A stretch of DNA of 64,000 bases from a beta proteobacterium KB13 (lineage in GTDB: Bacteria; Pseudomonadota; Gammaproteobacteria; Burkholderiales; Methylophilaceae). Positions 36,540-46,531 of the stretch are shown here, in pieces. How positions within the stretch are numbered: position 1 is the stretch's first letter; each line of letters starts with the position of its first letter. A program made the translations under genes and the position numbers. The notes under the pieces were generated by a model, which was given only the letters and a program-made list of their open reading frames with translations, searched no databases and was not told where the DNA came from. The DNA lies in NCBI GenBank assembly GCA_000156155.1, contig DS995299.1, positions 149,827 through 213,826 of the forward strand. The letters run 5' to 3'.

Positions 36540-37774
36540 TCAAACAAAAAGAAGAAAAAAATTTAATTGTAGGTCTTGATATCGGAACATCAAAAATAGT
36601 AACCATTGTTTCTGAAATTAAAAATGATGGAGAAATACAAATTCTTGGTATTGGCCAACATGTATCACGAGGTTTAAAAAAAGGAGTAGTGGTAAATATT
36701 GAATCAACAATGCAAGCCATTCAAAGATCTTTAGAAGAAGCTGAGCTCATGGCTGACTGTAAGATTAAAGAGGTCTACACAGGAATTGCAGGAAGTCATA
36801 TTAGAAGCATTAATTCAACCGGCATGGTTAAAATACGTGATCTTGAAGTTGATAATTCTGATGTAGAAAGGGTGATAGAAACAGCTCAAGCAATTACACT
36901 CCCCCCCGATCAGCAAGTCCTTCATACACTAGTACAAGAATATATCATTGATGATCAATATGACATCAGAGAGCCGCGGGGAATGAGCGGCATGAGGCTT
37001 GAAGTGAAAGTCCATATTGTTTCTGGTGCAATCGCAGCAGCTCAAAATATTGTGAAATGTATTAAAAGATCTGGTTTGGATGTAATGGAATTGATACTTC
37101 AGCCCCTGGCATCAGCCGATGCGGTTTTAACTAATGATGAAAAAGAATTGGGCGTATGCCTGATTGATATTGGCGGTGGCACAACAGATATTATTGTGTA
37201 CAAGGATGGATCTGTTAAACATACCGCTGTTATCCCCATAGCTGGAGATCAAATAACTAACGATATATCGGTTGCTTTCAGAACTCCACAACAATCGGCT
37301 GAAGAGATCAAAATTAATTATGGCTGCTGTGATTCAGAAAAAGCCAGCCCTAAAGAAATGATTGACGTCCCTCTCGTTGATGGTCGAGCCCCGAAAAAAA
37401 TAACAATTAAAGATTTATCTGAGATTATTGAGCCCAGGGTAAATGAACTTTTTGAGCTTGTGACTAATGAATTAATTCGTTCTAAATTAAACAATAAGAT
37501 TGCTTCTGGCATTGTAATAACAGGAGGTTCTTCTCTCATGAATAATATTACTGATGTAGCCGAGAAAAACTTTAAGCAATCAGTTAGAATAGGGTATCCA
37601 CAGGGAATAAGTGGTTTAAAACAAATTATTGAAAATCCGAGATATGCAACAGGAATTGGACTTATAAAAAGGGGTAAAATGGATTTTGATAATGATAAAA
37701 AAAGAAAAATTGAGGGTAATTCTTTAGTACAAATTTTTGAAAAAATGAAATTATGGTTTCAAGGAAACTTTTAA
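36536..37774 (+). CDS. ftsA: Cell division protein FtsA
   Basis: 412 residues. An actin-like ATPase: GLDIGTSKI phosphate-1 loop, the SHI-X 1C domain (about 85-165), LIDIGGGTTDI phosphate-2 loop and the GIVITGGSSLM adenosine motif. The C-terminal amphipathic helix (IFEKMKLWFQGNF) is the membrane-targeting sequence that tethers FtsZ. Confidence 0.97.
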   Translation: MIKQKEEKNLIVGLDIGTSKIVTIVSEIKNDGEIQILGIGQHVSRGLKKGVVVNIESTMQAIQRSLEEAELMADCKIKEVYTGIAGSHIRSINSTGMVKIRDLEVDNSDVERVIETAQAITLPPDQQVLHTLVQEYIIDDQYDIREPRGMSGMRLEVKVHIVSGAIAAAQNIVKCIKRSGLDVMELILQPLASADAVLTNDEKELGVCLIDIGGGTTDIIVYKDGSVKHTAVIPIAGDQITNDISVAFRTPQQSAEEIKINYGCCDSEKASPKEMIDVPLVDGRAPKKITIKDLSEIIEPRVNELFELVTNELIRSKLNNKIASGIVITGGSSLMNNITDVAEKNFKQSVRIGYPQGISGLKQIIENPRYATGIGLIKRGKMDFDNDKKRKIEGNSLVQIFEKMKLWFQGNF

Positions 37775-37777
37775 ATA

Positions 37778-38962
37778 ATGTTTGAAGTTATTGATAATAA
37801 AAAACAAGAGGCATTGATCAAGGTTGTTGGCGTTGGCGGATGTGGTAATAATGCCGTGGATTACATGATTGAAAGAAATATTCATGGAGTAGATTTTATA
37901 TCTGTGAATACAGATTTGCAGTCTTTAAAAAAATCCCAAGCAAACAACATTGTGCAAATTGGATTGCATCTCACAAAAGGTTTGGGTTCCGGGGCCAGGC
38001 CAGACTCTGGAAAACAAGCAGCAATTGAAGATAAAGAAAAATTAAAAGATGCAATTAAAGATGCAGATATGCTTTTTATAACCGCGGGCATGGGTGGAGG
38101 CACTGGAACTGGTGCAGCTCCAGTGATTGCTGAAATTGCAAAAGAATTAGGTATTTTGACAGTTGCTGTTGTTACTAAACCATTTAGTTTTGAAGGCAAA
38201 AGAAATCAAATTGCTGAAGAAGGTTTGAAAGAGCTAAGAAACTATGTGGACTCGTTGATAGTAATTCCTAACGAAAAGTTAATGAATGTACTAGGAGCCG
38301 ATGTTACCTTTATTAATGCGTTTTCAGCAGCAAATGAAGTTCTTTATAACTCAGTCTCTGGTATTTCCGACATAATAAATCACACTGGATTAATCAATGT
38401 TGATTTTTCTGATGTGAAAACAGTGATGGCTGAAATGGGTTCAGCAATCATAGGTTCAGGTGTATTTGAAGGAGACAACAGAGCAGTGAAAGCAGCTCAG
38501 TTAGCAATTAACAGTCCTTTGCTAGAGAATATTGAATTAAAAAATGCGAAGGGAATTCTTGTCAATATTTCAGCAAGCAGTTCATTTAAAATGAAAGAAT
38601 ACATTGATGTGATGAATGAGGTTAAAAGTATCACTGCAAATGATGCTACTGTCATTGTTGGTAATGTTATTGATGATGAACTTGAGAATAAAATAAAAGT
38701 GACTATTGTTGCAACTGGTCTCGACGATAACTATATTTCAGAAATAAAAGACCAACCACCCTTATCAGATGATGAAGTTATCGATCATGATCGATCATTT
38801 GATGATGCAAATACTGCTAATGTGATTGAAAAACCTGCAAGTAATGAGTCTGATTTTTCAAATGTTTTTTTTGATGGAGGAGATGAGTCTAGTTTGGTTG
38901 ATAATGGATCTGTTTCAGAAGACGAGTACGACATTCCATCATTTTTACGAAGAAATAAATGA
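37778..38962 (+). CDS. ftsZ: Cell division GTPase FtsZ
   Basis: 394 residues. Tubulin signature GGGTGTG at 106-112, GVGGCGNNAV at the N-terminus, a variable linker (about 320-380) and the C-terminal peptide DIPSFLRR that binds FtsA and ZipA. Forms the Z-ring. 3 bp after ftsA; overlaps lpxC by 4 bp. Confidence 0.98.
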   Translation: MFEVIDNKKQEALIKVVGVGGCGNNAVDYMIERNIHGVDFISVNTDLQSLKKSQANNIVQIGLHLTKGLGSGARPDSGKQAAIEDKEKLKDAIKDADMLFITAGMGGGTGTGAAPVIAEIAKELGILTVAVVTKPFSFEGKRNQIAEEGLKELRNYVDSLIVIPNEKLMNVLGADVTFINAFSAANEVLYNSVSGISDIINHTGLINVDFSDVKTVMAEMGSAIIGSGVFEGDNRAVKAAQLAINSPLLENIELKNAKGILVNISASSSFKMKEYIDVMNEVKSITANDATVIVGNVIDDELENKIKVTIVATGLDDNYISEIKDQPPLSDDEVIDHDRSFDDANTANVIEKPASNESDFSNVFFDGGDESSLVDNGSVSEDEYDIPSFLRRNK

Positions 38963-39900
38963 TTTTTCAAAAAACAATTTCGAAAAAAGTATCTATTCAA
39001 GGTGTTGGCCTACACTCTGGAGACACTGTTAATCTATCTCTATTGCCAGCAAAACCTGACAGCGGAATAACGTTTGTAAGAAAAGATTTAAATTCTAATA
39101 ATACGATTAAGGTAGATCCATATTTGGTGTCTGATACTAGGCTGTGTTCAACACTTGAAAAAGAATCAGCAAAGGTAATGACGGTGGAGCACCTCATGTC
39201 AGCTTTATATGCTTATTCAATTGACAACATTATCATTGAAATATCTGGCATTGAAGTACCTATTTTAGACGGTAGCTCAAATCCATTTATTTATCTAATC
39301 CAATCTGGTGAACCAATTAACCAAGAAAGAGAAAAGAAATTCATTAAGGTCAAAAAAGCTCTTAAATATGAAATTGACGGTAAATTTGCAATGTTGGAAC
39401 CCTATGATGGTTTTAAGATTGATTTTTCAATTGATTTTCCTCACCCTGTGTTTGCTGATCGAAATAATTCAATATCTATTGATTATTACAACGACTCCTA
39501 TGTGGATGAAATTGCGCGTGCTAGAACTTTTGGTTTTATGCAGGAGGTTGAATATTTAAGATCTAATGGCTTAGCCAAAGGTGGTTCTTTGGATAATGCT
39601 ATTGTGATGGATGAGTATAAAATCATAAATAACGACCGATTAAGGTATGAAGACGAGTTTGTCAGACACAAAGTGCTTGATGCGTTTGGTGATTTATATT
39701 TAACAGGTCATGCACTTCTTGGAAAGTTTACTGCATTCAAGTCAGGCCATGAAATAAATAACCAACTTTTGAGATTGCTGATGAAAGATAAAGATTCCTA
39801 TGATTTAGTTTCATTGACAGAATCAGATAGAGTTTATCAACAAATTATTAATCATAATGAACAGCTCGAATTAATTCAAAATGAGGCAGCTCTAGCATGA
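38959..39900 (+). CDS. lpxC: UDP-3-O-acyl-GlcNAc deacetylase LpxC
   Basis: 313 residues. Zinc ligands His78, His237 and Asp241 and the catalytic His264 line up with E. coli His79, His238, Asp242 and His265. It commits the cell to lipid A synthesis, so a Gram-negative outer membrane with LPS is expected. Its stop overlaps the start of a small membrane-protein gene. Confidence 0.96.
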   Translation: MIFQKTISKKVSIQGVGLHSGDTVNLSLLPAKPDSGITFVRKDLNSNNTIKVDPYLVSDTRLCSTLEKESAKVMTVEHLMSALYAYSIDNIIIEISGIEVPILDGSSNPFIYLIQSGEPINQEREKKFIKVKKALKYEIDGKFAMLEPYDGFKIDFSIDFPHPVFADRNNSISIDYYNDSYVDEIARARTFGFMQEVEYLRSNGLAKGGSLDNAIVMDEYKIINNDRLRYEDEFVRHKVLDAFGDLYLTGHALLGKFTAFKSGHEINNQLLRLLMKDKDSYDLVSLTESDRVYQQIINHNEQLELIQNEAALA

Positions 39901-40076
39901 TTTTTAGGACAGTTGCTTTTTTATTAGCATTGCTATTGATTGTCTTGTTAGTTTTATATGTAGTAACAAAAAATAAAAATTATCTAGAGTTAGTTAAAAA
40001 AATTACTAGATATACGATAACAGCTTTTTTAATTGTCGTTGTTATTTATATTTTTATGCGAATAACGCATCTTTGA
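39897..40076 (+). CDS. Small two-helix membrane protein, function unknown
   Basis: A 59-residue frame from ATG 39897 (overlapping the lpxC stop as ATGA) to TGA 40074-40076. It has two hydrophobic helices (about 4-23 and 41-55) separated by a short Lys-rich segment (TKNKNYLELVKKITRY), so both ends probably face the same side. It fills the whole gap between lpxC and the next gene, which starts one base later, and the tight coupling argues that it is real. I do not recognise a family. Confidence 0.7.
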   Translation: MIFRTVAFLLALLLIVLLVLYVVTKNKNYLELVKKITRYTITAFLIVVVIYIFMRITHL

Positions 40077-40077
40077 C

Positions 40078-40962
40078 ATGAGCAAGATAGTAATTTTTGG
40101 AGGCTCTGGGTTTATAGGTTCTGAGCTGATAATCAAATTAGCAAACTATAAAAATTTTCAAATTGATGTCATCACTAGAAACAAAAAAAACATCCACCCC
40201 TTAAAAGTACTTCCTAATGTTCGTTTTCACGAGATAAATTCTTTTAATTACGCAGCGATTGAGAAATATATCAGGGGATCAGAAATTGTCATAAATTTAA
40301 TGGGAATTTTACATGAGGATAAAAAAAATCTATTTAAAACAATTCATACAATCTATCCAAAAATAATTCAAAATCTGTGCATTAAAAATAAAGTTAAAAA
40401 ATTTATTCACATGAGTGCTTTAAGATCTGAAACAAATGCAAGTAATTATTTAGAGTCAAAACATATGGGGGAAAAACAACTTCTCCAAAAAAAACACCAA
40501 TTAAAAACTTTTATTCTTAAGCCATCAATTATTTTTGGGACAGATGATAATTTTATTAATATGTTTTTTAAGGTAATGAAAATCAGTCCAATCATGGCAG
40601 TAATTTCACCTAATTCCTTATTTCAGCCAATATCAGTCAAGGACTTGGTATTAATAATTACTGCTTTAATACAAAATAATTCCTTTAAAAGTCGTACTTT
40701 TGAACTAGGCGGTCCGAAAACTTATTCGTTTATTGATATCTTAAAAGCTATTAAAAAAATAAAAAAATTAAGATGTATTTTACTGAGCTTGCCTAAGGTG
40801 TTCGACAAAATATTGGTTGCAGTGCTGGAATTAAGCCCTAGGAAAATTATCACAAGAGATAATTTGAAATCATTGCAAGTGGATAATGTATGTGAAATTA
40901 ATCATTCTTATGAGTTTCTTTCAGAATTAAATGAATTAGAGACACATATTAACAAGTTATGA
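40078..40962 (+). CDS. NDUFA9-like atypical SDR / NAD(P)-binding protein
   Basis: 294 residues. Rossmann motif GGSGFIG at the N-terminus, [10 protein letters not shown], the FIHMSAL strand, and [11 protein letters not shown] in place of the YxxxK catalytic site. This pattern fits the complex I NDUFA9-like (39-kDa subunit) family of atypical short-chain dehydrogenases, common in proteobacteria beside cca. The reaction is unknown; a quinone- or lipid-related role is only a suggestion. It overlaps cca by 4 bp. Confidence 0.75.
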   Translation: MSKIVIFGGSGFIGSELIIKLANYKNFQIDVITRNKKNIHPLKVLPNVRFHEINSFNYAAIEKYIRGSEIVINLMGILHEDKKNLFKTIHTIYPKIIQNLCIKNKVKKFIHMSALRSETNASNYLESKHMGEKQLLQKKHQLKTFILKPSIIFGTDDNFINMFFKVMKISPIMAVISPNSLFQPISVKDLVLIITALIQNNSFKSRTFELGGPKTYSFIDILKAIKKIKKLRCILLSLPKVFDKILVAVLELSPRKIITRDNLKSLQVDNVCEINHSYEFLSELNELETHINKL

Positions 40963-42056
40963 AAATTTATTTAGTGGGCGGGGCAGTTCGTGACGAAATA
41001 TTAAATCAGCCTTATACGGAAAAAGATTACGTTGTGGTTGGGTCAACTCCGGAGGAGATGATTGAGAAAAAATTTAAACCTGTTGGTAAAAGTTTTCCCG
41101 TTTTTTTACATCCTGATACTCACGAGGAATATGCATTAGCTAGGACAGAAAAAAAGAATGGAGTTGGATATAAAGATTTTATTTTTTATACCAGCCCAAC
41201 TATTTCATTAGAAGAAGACTTGGTCCGAAGAGACTTAACTATCAATGCAATAGCAAAAGATGATCAGAATAAATACATTGATCCATTCAATGGTATTAAT
41301 GACATTAGTAAAAAAATACTCCGTCATGTTTCAGATGCATTTAAGGAAGATCCTTTAAGAATATTACGACTTGCGAGGTTTAAAGCAAAATTACCAGATT
41401 TTAAAATTGCAGAAGAGACATTAGTCTTATTAAAAACCATGATTAATGAGGGAGAATTGAAGTATTTGAGCTATGATCGAATCATCATTGAGATTAAAAA
41501 AGTCTTTCAACTTAAAGAAGGACATATTTTTTTTAAGACATTGGAGGATATTGGCGCTATTGATCAAATTTTTGAAAACAATAATAAAAGAAAATTATCA
41601 GAGTGTTTTCAATCCTTTTTTAAACATGGCCATTATTTTAAGAACTTCAATCTGTGCTGGCTTTTCTTTCAAGAGAAATTCAACTTTAAATTCAGCAAAC
41701 AGTATTCAGTTAATTTTTCAAAAAAGGATCTCGATATAAATAAGACTTTTAAAGAATTAATCAAAGATCTACTTAATTTTAGAAATCTTTCCTCAGCGGA
41801 TCAATTGTTTGTTTTAAATAGAGTCGGTTTTTTTAGTAAAGATGATAAGTTAGATAAAATATTAGAGTTAATAAGATTGGATTTATTAATTGATCAAAAT
41901 GACTTAAATATATCTTTATTGACCTATCACGATAAGTTAGAAAATTTTTTCAAAAATAAACAAATAAATATTCCTTCAAATCTTACTGGGAAAGACATTG
42001 CTGAACATATCAAAAAACAGAGACTTAATTTTTTAGAATCTTTTCAATTTGAGTAA
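40959..42056 (+). CDS. cca: CCA-adding tRNA nucleotidyltransferase
   Basis: 365 residues. The N-terminal nucleotidyltransferase head ([17 protein letters not shown] with the catalytic acidic pair) and [10 protein letters not shown] (motif B), followed by [12 protein letters not shown]. Adds or repairs the 3' CCA of tRNAs. It is shorter than E. coli Cca (412) and lacks an obvious HD phosphohydrolase domain. It overlaps the convergent HAD gene by 24 bp. Confidence 0.92.
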   Translation: MKIYLVGGAVRDEILNQPYTEKDYVVVGSTPEEMIEKKFKPVGKSFPVFLHPDTHEEYALARTEKKNGVGYKDFIFYTSPTISLEEDLVRRDLTINAIAKDDQNKYIDPFNGINDISKKILRHVSDAFKEDPLRILRLARFKAKLPDFKIAEETLVLLKTMINEGELKYLSYDRIIIEIKKVFQLKEGHIFFKTLEDIGAIDQIFENNNKRKLSECFQSFFKHGHYFKNFNLCWLFFQEKFNFKFSKQYSVNFSKKDLDINKTFKELIKDLLNFRNLSSADQLFVLNRVGFFSKDDKLDKILELIRLDLLIDQNDLNISLLTYHDKLENFFKNKQINIPSNLTGKDIAEHIKKQRLNFLESFQFE

Positions 42057-42647
42057 TTCACCAATTCCATGTAGCTTTTTACTTGCATAGTTTTTATTTA
42101 TTCTTTCATTTGAAATATGAACTGTATCCAGTCCTGCATGGTATGCGCTTTTTAAATTCTCATGTGAATCGTCAATCAGTATAATTTTTTCATAAGGCAT
42201 TCGTTTAATTTTTCTAAAAATACGAATATCAGGTTTAGATATGAATGAATTATCTTCAATACAAATAATCTGTTTGAAGAAATAATGTATATCCAATTTT
42301 TTTAAAATGAATTTTGCATAATGTGTTGGTGCGTTTGTGAGGATAATTTTATGGTCATTAATACTTTTTAAAATCATCCTTAAATTTTTTACAGGCTCTA
42401 TTTTCTCTTCGATGTCTTTTAAGTTGTGCGTCTTAAGTAAAAAATCATGGGGATCAATTTGATGGTGGATCATTAATCCTCTCAATGTTGAACCATACTT
42501 CTTCCAATAGTCGGTTCTTAAACAATTCGCCTTTTCATGTGAAATGCTTAAATTTTCAGATATGTATTGAGTCATATCTCTATTGATAAACTCAAAAATA
42601 TGTGGGCTGGCATGATGAAGCGTGTCATCAAGATCAAATACCCACAA
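42033..42647 (-). CDS. HAD-superfamily pyrimidine 5'-nucleotidase-like phosphatase
   Basis: 204 residues. HAD motif I FDLDDTLH (nucleophile near Asp5), motif II ILTNAP, a lysine in SKPDIRIF and motif [12 protein letters not shown]. The pattern fits the SDT1/PynA-like group that dephosphorylates pyrimidine mononucleotides, but HAD substrates are hard to predict. The start is TTG 42647; no ATG is in reach. It follows argB by 5 bp, so it probably ends the argA-argB unit. Confidence 0.75.
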   Translation of the reverse strand: MWVFDLDDTLHHASPHIFEFINRDMTQYISENLSISHEKANCLRTDYWKKYGSTLRGLMIHHQIDPHDFLLKTHNLKDIEEKIEPVKNLRMILKSINDHKIILTNAPTHYAKFILKKLDIHYFFKQIICIEDNSFISKPDIRIFRKIKRMPYEKIILIDDSHENLKSAYHAGLDTVHISNERINKNYASKKLHGIGELLKLKRF

Positions 42648-42652
42648 TTGTT

Positions 42653-43519
42653 TTAGTTTTTTCCTTTGATTAATGTACCTACACCTTGATTGGTTAAAAT
42701 TTCTAATAACAATGCATGCTCAACTCTGCCGTCAATGATATGTACACTATTGACTCCGCCTTTTGCAGCATCCATAGCCGATTCTATTTTAGGCAACATG
42801 CCACCACTTAATGTGCCATCTTTAATCAATGATTCAATATCATTTGGCTTAATTCCTGTAATCAGATTATTTTGATTATCAAGTACACCTTTGGTGTTAG
42901 TCATAAGGATTAATTTTTCTGCCATGAGAACTTCAGCTAACTTGCCTGCAACAACATCTGCATTAATGTTGTATGTTTTTCCATCTGAACCAATTCCAAT
43001 TGGAGCTATTACAGGAATAAAGTCACCAGTATCTAGAAAATCGATGAGGCTGGGATCGATGGACTCAATTTTACCCACATAACCAAGGTCTATTTTTTTC
43101 CCATCTTTGTCTTTATCAAGCTTTGAAGCATGAATGAAGTTTCCATCTTGCCCGGTAAGGCCCACTGCTTTTCCACCATGAATATTTATTTGATGAACAA
43201 TTTCTTTATTTATTTGACCTCCTAAAATCATTTCCACAACATCCATGGTCTCTTCATCAGTCACTCTTACCCCGTTAATAAATTCGCCCTTCTTGCCGAT
43301 TTTCTCTAGGTGTTCATTGATCTGTGGACCACCTCCATGTACAACAACTGGATTCATACCCACTAATTTCAATAACACTACATCCATAGCAAAAGAGCTC
43401 TTTAGTTGCTCATCTATCATTGCGTTGCCACCAAACTTAATCACAATGGTTTTATCAAAAAATTGCTTTATGTAAGGTAATGCTTCACTAAGTATTTTTG
43501 CTTTGTCGTTAGGTGCCAT
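42653..43519 (-). CDS. argB: Acetylglutamate kinase ArgB
   Basis: 288 residues. Amino-acid kinase fold: [17 protein letters not shown], the [12 protein letters not shown] segment and [10 protein letters not shown] near the C-terminus. Phosphorylates N-acetylglutamate, the second step of arginine synthesis. Its ATG shares one base with the argA stop (TAATG), so the two are translationally coupled. Confidence 0.96.
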   Translation of the reverse strand: MAPNDKAKILSEALPYIKQFFDKTIVIKFGGNAMIDEQLKSSFAMDVVLLKLVGMNPVVVHGGGPQINEHLEKIGKKGEFINGVRVTDEETMDVVEMILGGQINKEIVHQINIHGGKAVGLTGQDGNFIHASKLDKDKDGKKIDLGYVGKIESIDPSLIDFLDTGDFIPVIAPIGIGSDGKTYNINADVVAGKLAEVLMAEKLILMTNTKGVLDNQNNLITGIKPNDIESLIKDGTLSGGMLPKIESAMDAAKGGVNSVHIIDGRVEHALLLEILTNQGVGTLIKGKN

Positions 43520-45021
43520 TATTGCTCCAATTCCTTTAAAAATATTTTTGAATTTCGTTGTGGGGAGTATTCCCTTTTTTTCACATCTGGCAAATCATTA
43601 ATATTGCCTTGTTTAAAATCATTTTCCATAAACCAGTGGCTGGATTGAGTTGTCATAATAAATGTCTTGTTATTCACTTTTTTACACTCATTTTCACAAT
43701 ATTCTAAAAGTTTTTTCCCATAACCCATGTTTTGGTAATTTTCATTTATTGCAAAACAGGCAATTTCAGAAATTCCATCATAATGGTTAACTTGGGCACA
43801 CCCAAGTATCTTATTATCAAATTCTAAAATGTGGAAATGTTGTATTTCCATCTCTATCTTTTCAATACTCCTGTCTGCAATGATTTGAGTCTGTATTAGG
43901 GGATTAATCATTTTTTCAATTACTTTGGCGTCTTGTATCTTGGCAGACCTAAATTTTTCTATTTTTTCTGGTGTAATGACAGTTCCTTGTCCCTGGTTAG
44001 TGAATAATTCCATAATTAATGAACCATTTATGTGTCTATTTACTAAATGAATCTTTGCTAAGCCTTCTTTTAAACCTTGAGCCGCACCTTCTAATATTGG
44101 TAGTGTATTTTTTTCTATAAATTCTGGATGCTCTGATTCTTTGATATGGGATATCAAATTGTTCAATTTGATGCTCGTCATTTCAGATATAAATTCACCT
44201 CTGATATTTTGAACCCCATTATTTTCAGTGATATAAATTAATTTTTCAGCCTGAATTGAAGAAGCAATTTTACTTGCCGATGATTCAAAGGATAAATTAA
44301 AGATTTCCCCAATAGGAGAGTATCCAATAGGGGACATGATCACGATTTCATTGTGGTTAAGTTTTTCAATGATTGCTTCATGATTAATCTCCCTAATAAC
44401 TCCCGTCTGTTCCATATCAACTCCATCAATAACTCCTCTAGGTTTTGCCATAAGAAAATTGCCAGATGAAATTTTCAACTCACTCTTAAAAATATTATTG
44501 TGGTAAATGTTGGAAGATAAAGCTGCCTCAATTTTTGTCTTAACCAACCCATTAGCCTCAATAATATGAGGCATCATCTCTTCTGTTGTAATTCTTTGAT
44601 GCTTATGAAAGCTTGATTTAATATTATTTTTATCCAATCTTAAGTCGATAAAAGGCCTGATGCCATGAATTAGGATGATTTTAATCCCTAAGGAGTGAAG
44701 TAGATTAATGTCCGTACATAAATTAACAAAAGAGTTGCTCTCAAGAGCAAAACCGTCAAATGCAATAACGAAAATCTTATTTCTATAATGATGAATATAT
44801 GGCGCAGCCGATCTAAAGGCTGATATAAAGTCGACACTGGATTGTCCCACTAAATTATCAATGGAGACTTTGAAGTAATTTGAATATTTCATTAGAACAG
44901 GCAAGGAAGGTTTCAGCTTTCCTTGTTCTATTTTCGAAAGATTGCCAGGATCTAAATCAAGGATTTGACTAAGGTTGGCAATAGTTAACTTTCTATCGGT
45001 TCTAAGTTGTTTAAGATTCAT
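43519..45021 (-). CDS. argA: N-acetylglutamate synthase ArgA with N-terminal XRE helix-turn-helix domain
   Basis: 500 residues. Residues 1-60 form an XRE/Cro-type helix-turn-helix ([20 protein letters not shown] ... [13 protein letters not shown]). From about 64 on, it follows classical ArgA: amino-acid-kinase-like domain (64-345; [33 protein letters not shown]) that binds arginine for feedback, and a GNAT acetyltransferase domain (about 360-495; acetyl-CoA loop QNMGYG at 430-435). ArgA proteins are usually about 440 residues without the HTH. The frame is continuous, so this is a true fusion. The start is ATG 45021 without a visible SD, overlapped by a dyad. It may be both first enzyme and DNA-binding regulator of the arg unit. 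Confidence 0.88.
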   Translation of the reverse strand: MNLKQLRTDRKLTIANLSQILDLDPGNLSKIEQGKLKPSLPVLMKYSNYFKVSIDNLVGQSSVDFISAFRSAAPYIHHYRNKIFVIAFDGFALESNSFVNLCTDINLLHSLGIKIILIHGIRPFIDLRLDKNNIKSSFHKHQRITTEEMMPHIIEANGLVKTKIEAALSSNIYHNNIFKSELKISSGNFLMAKPRGVIDGVDMEQTGVIREINHEAIIEKLNHNEIVIMSPIGYSPIGEIFNLSFESSASKIASSIQAEKLIYITENNGVQNIRGEFISEMTSIKLNNLISHIKESEHPEFIEKNTLPILEGAAQGLKEGLAKIHLVNRHINGSLIMELFTNQGQGTVITPEKIEKFRSAKIQDAKVIEKMINPLIQTQIIADRSIEKIEMEIQHFHILEFDNKILGCAQVNHYDGISEIACFAINENYQNMGYGKKLLEYCENECKKVNNKTFIMTTQSSHWFMENDFKQGNINDLPDVKKREYSPQRNSKIFLKELEQ

Positions 45022-45078
45022 ATTGTATATTTTACAATATTTATATTTAATTTTATATAAATATATGTATTTTATACA
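45020..45078. promoter_or_regulatory. argA promoter with three evenly spaced dyads
   Basis: Dyad A: ATATTGTA (45020-45027) / TACAATAT (45033-45040), centre 45030. Dyad B: ATATTTATAT (45037-45046) / ATATAAATAT (45055-45064), centre 45050.5. Dyad C: TGTAT (45066-45070) / ATACA (45074-45078), centre 45072. A and C share TGTA-N5-TACA. A minus-strand promoter TTGTAT (45079-45074), 16-bp spacer, TATAAA (45057-45052) lies across B and C, and A covers the argA start codon. It fits cooperative binding of a dimeric HTH protein; AT-only arms in B may be chance. Confidence 0.5.
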
Positions 45079-45815
45079 AAATTATTGGTTAAGGCTAATA
45101 TCGCACTTGCAATTGATAAGGAAGCGGTCTCAGTTCGCAATACTCTTTTACCTAAAGATAGTGATTTGAAACCAGCATTTTCAGCAACTTTGATTTCAGC
45201 CTCTGAAAAACCCCCTTCAGGTCCGATTAAAATTTGAAAACTTTTTTTATTTATTAAATCATTATTTCTTAAATTTGATAGTGAGTAATCTGTGTAGGGG
45301 TTCAAAATTAACTTGCATGAATGATCATCTTCATTGGTTAACTTATTTAAACCAAGAATTGTTTCATGAACGGTTGGTATTTTTGACCGTCCGCTCTGCT
45401 CGCATGCAGAGATTACGACTTTTTTAAGATGCTCAATTCTATTTTCTATTTTGCTTTGAGGAATTTTAAAGTTCACCCTTTCGGTATTAATCAAATAGAA
45501 ATTTTTTATTCCTAGTTCTGTATTCTTCTGAAAAATAAAGTCAAGTTTATCTCGAGAGGTTACTGATTGCAGGATGCTTATATCAATAACTGCTTCACTA
45601 GCGTTGTGTTTTTTTTCATTAACAGCAATCTTGACGTTTTTTTTATCAATGTCAGATACCTCTCCATGATAATCAAATCCATCACCATTAAATAATATAA
45701 TCTTGTCTGATGGCTTTAATCGCAATGACTTAACAAGGTGCTTTGAGGCGTCTTCAGAAAGATTGATTTCGCTATGTGCTGAAATAGTATCAGGATGGTA
45801 AAATCTATTCATCAT
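45072..45815 (-). CDS. rsmE: 16S rRNA m3U1498 methyltransferase RsmE
   Basis: 247 residues. N-terminal PUA-like domain (about 1-70; FYHPD, DASKHLVKSLRLKPSDK) and a SPOUT methyltransferase knot with IGPEGGFSEAEI and LSLGKRVLRTETASL. Its last bases overlap dyad C of the argA promoter. It is divergent from the next gene with only 23 bp between starts. Confidence 0.95.
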   Translation of the reverse strand: MMNRFYHPDTISAHSEINLSEDASKHLVKSLRLKPSDKIILFNGDGFDYHGEVSDIDKKNVKIAVNEKKHNASEAVIDISILQSVTSRDKLDFIFQKNTELGIKNFYLINTERVNFKIPQSKIENRIEHLKKVVISACEQSGRSKIPTVHETILGLNKLTNEDDHSCKLILNPYTDYSLSNLRNNDLINKKSFQILIGPEGGFSEAEIKVAENAGFKSLSLGKRVLRTETASLSIASAILALTNNFV

Positions 45816-45838
45816 TAAAATTCAACAGGGAATACATA

Positions 45839-46408
45839 GTGGTGAGCCTAACTACACCGGTCTGTAATTTTGGCTGGAAAGCAAAAACTTTTAAATTAGT
45901 ATCAACTAATAATGAAATGATAAGCCTAGAAGATGCAATGGGACCTAATGGTTTATTGGTGATGTTCATTTGCAATCATTGTCCATATGTTAAAGCTATT
46001 TTACCAAGATTGATTCATGATACTAGAGAGTTAAAGACATTGGGAATTAATACTGTTGCGATATCATCAAATGATGTAATCAATTACCCAGAAGATTCTT
46101 TTGAAAACATGAAAAAATTAACCAAAGAGCATGATTTTCCATTTGATTATTGTTTTGATGAAACACAGGCGGTTGCAAAAAGTTACGATGCAATTTGTAC
46201 ACCTGATTTTTTCGGTTTTAATAACAATTATGAGCTTCAGTATCGAGGCCGTTTTGACTCAACAGGGCGGGGTGAGCTGTCAGATAACAATGAAAGAGAT
46301 TTGTTTAACGCAATGAAACTTATTGCGGATTCACAAAAGGGCCCTATTGATCAAATACCAAGTATAGGCTGCTCTATAAAATGGAAAGAATCTGCAACAA
46401 ATCCTTGA
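45839..46408 (+). CDS. Thioredoxin-fold redoxin-family protein
   Basis: 189 residues of the AhpC/TSA-like group whose active site reads FICNHCPYVKAI (CxxC near residues 44-47), with a conserved cysteine in the C-terminal PSIGCSIKWK segment. Members are widespread in marine bacteria; they are assumed to be thiol peroxidases or disulfide reductases, substrate unknown. GTG 45839 is chosen with AGGG at 45827-45830; GTG 45842 is also possible. Confidence 0.75.
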   Translation: MVSLTTPVCNFGWKAKTFKLVSTNNEMISLEDAMGPNGLLVMFICNHCPYVKAILPRLIHDTRELKTLGINTVAISSNDVINYPEDSFENMKKLTKEHDFPFDYCFDETQAVAKSYDAICTPDFFGFNNNYELQYRGRFDSTGRGELSDNNERDLFNAMKLIADSQKGPIDQIPSIGCSIKWKESATNP

Positions 46409-46531
46409 AGAATAATGCTGTTTAGGCAATAATTATACGTTCGAATACCTAATACAAAGAAAATTAAAGGTTGTACATTTATCAGGCTTGAATAAAGAAA
46501 ATTATTCACCAAAAAAAGGGAGAAACAAAGA

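Noticed and set aside
40959-42647. Overlap of cca and the HAD gene as a sign of misassembly
   Set aside because: The 24-bp tail-to-tail overlap leaves both C-termini plausible; similar overlaps occur at nth/DUF1289 and fdsD/glycosyltransferase in this compact genome.
46421-46460. tRNA-like T-loop sequence GTTCGAAT with TTAGG/CCTAA flanks upstream of tkt
   Set aside because: No acceptor stem, anticodon arm or D-loop can be drawn around it.
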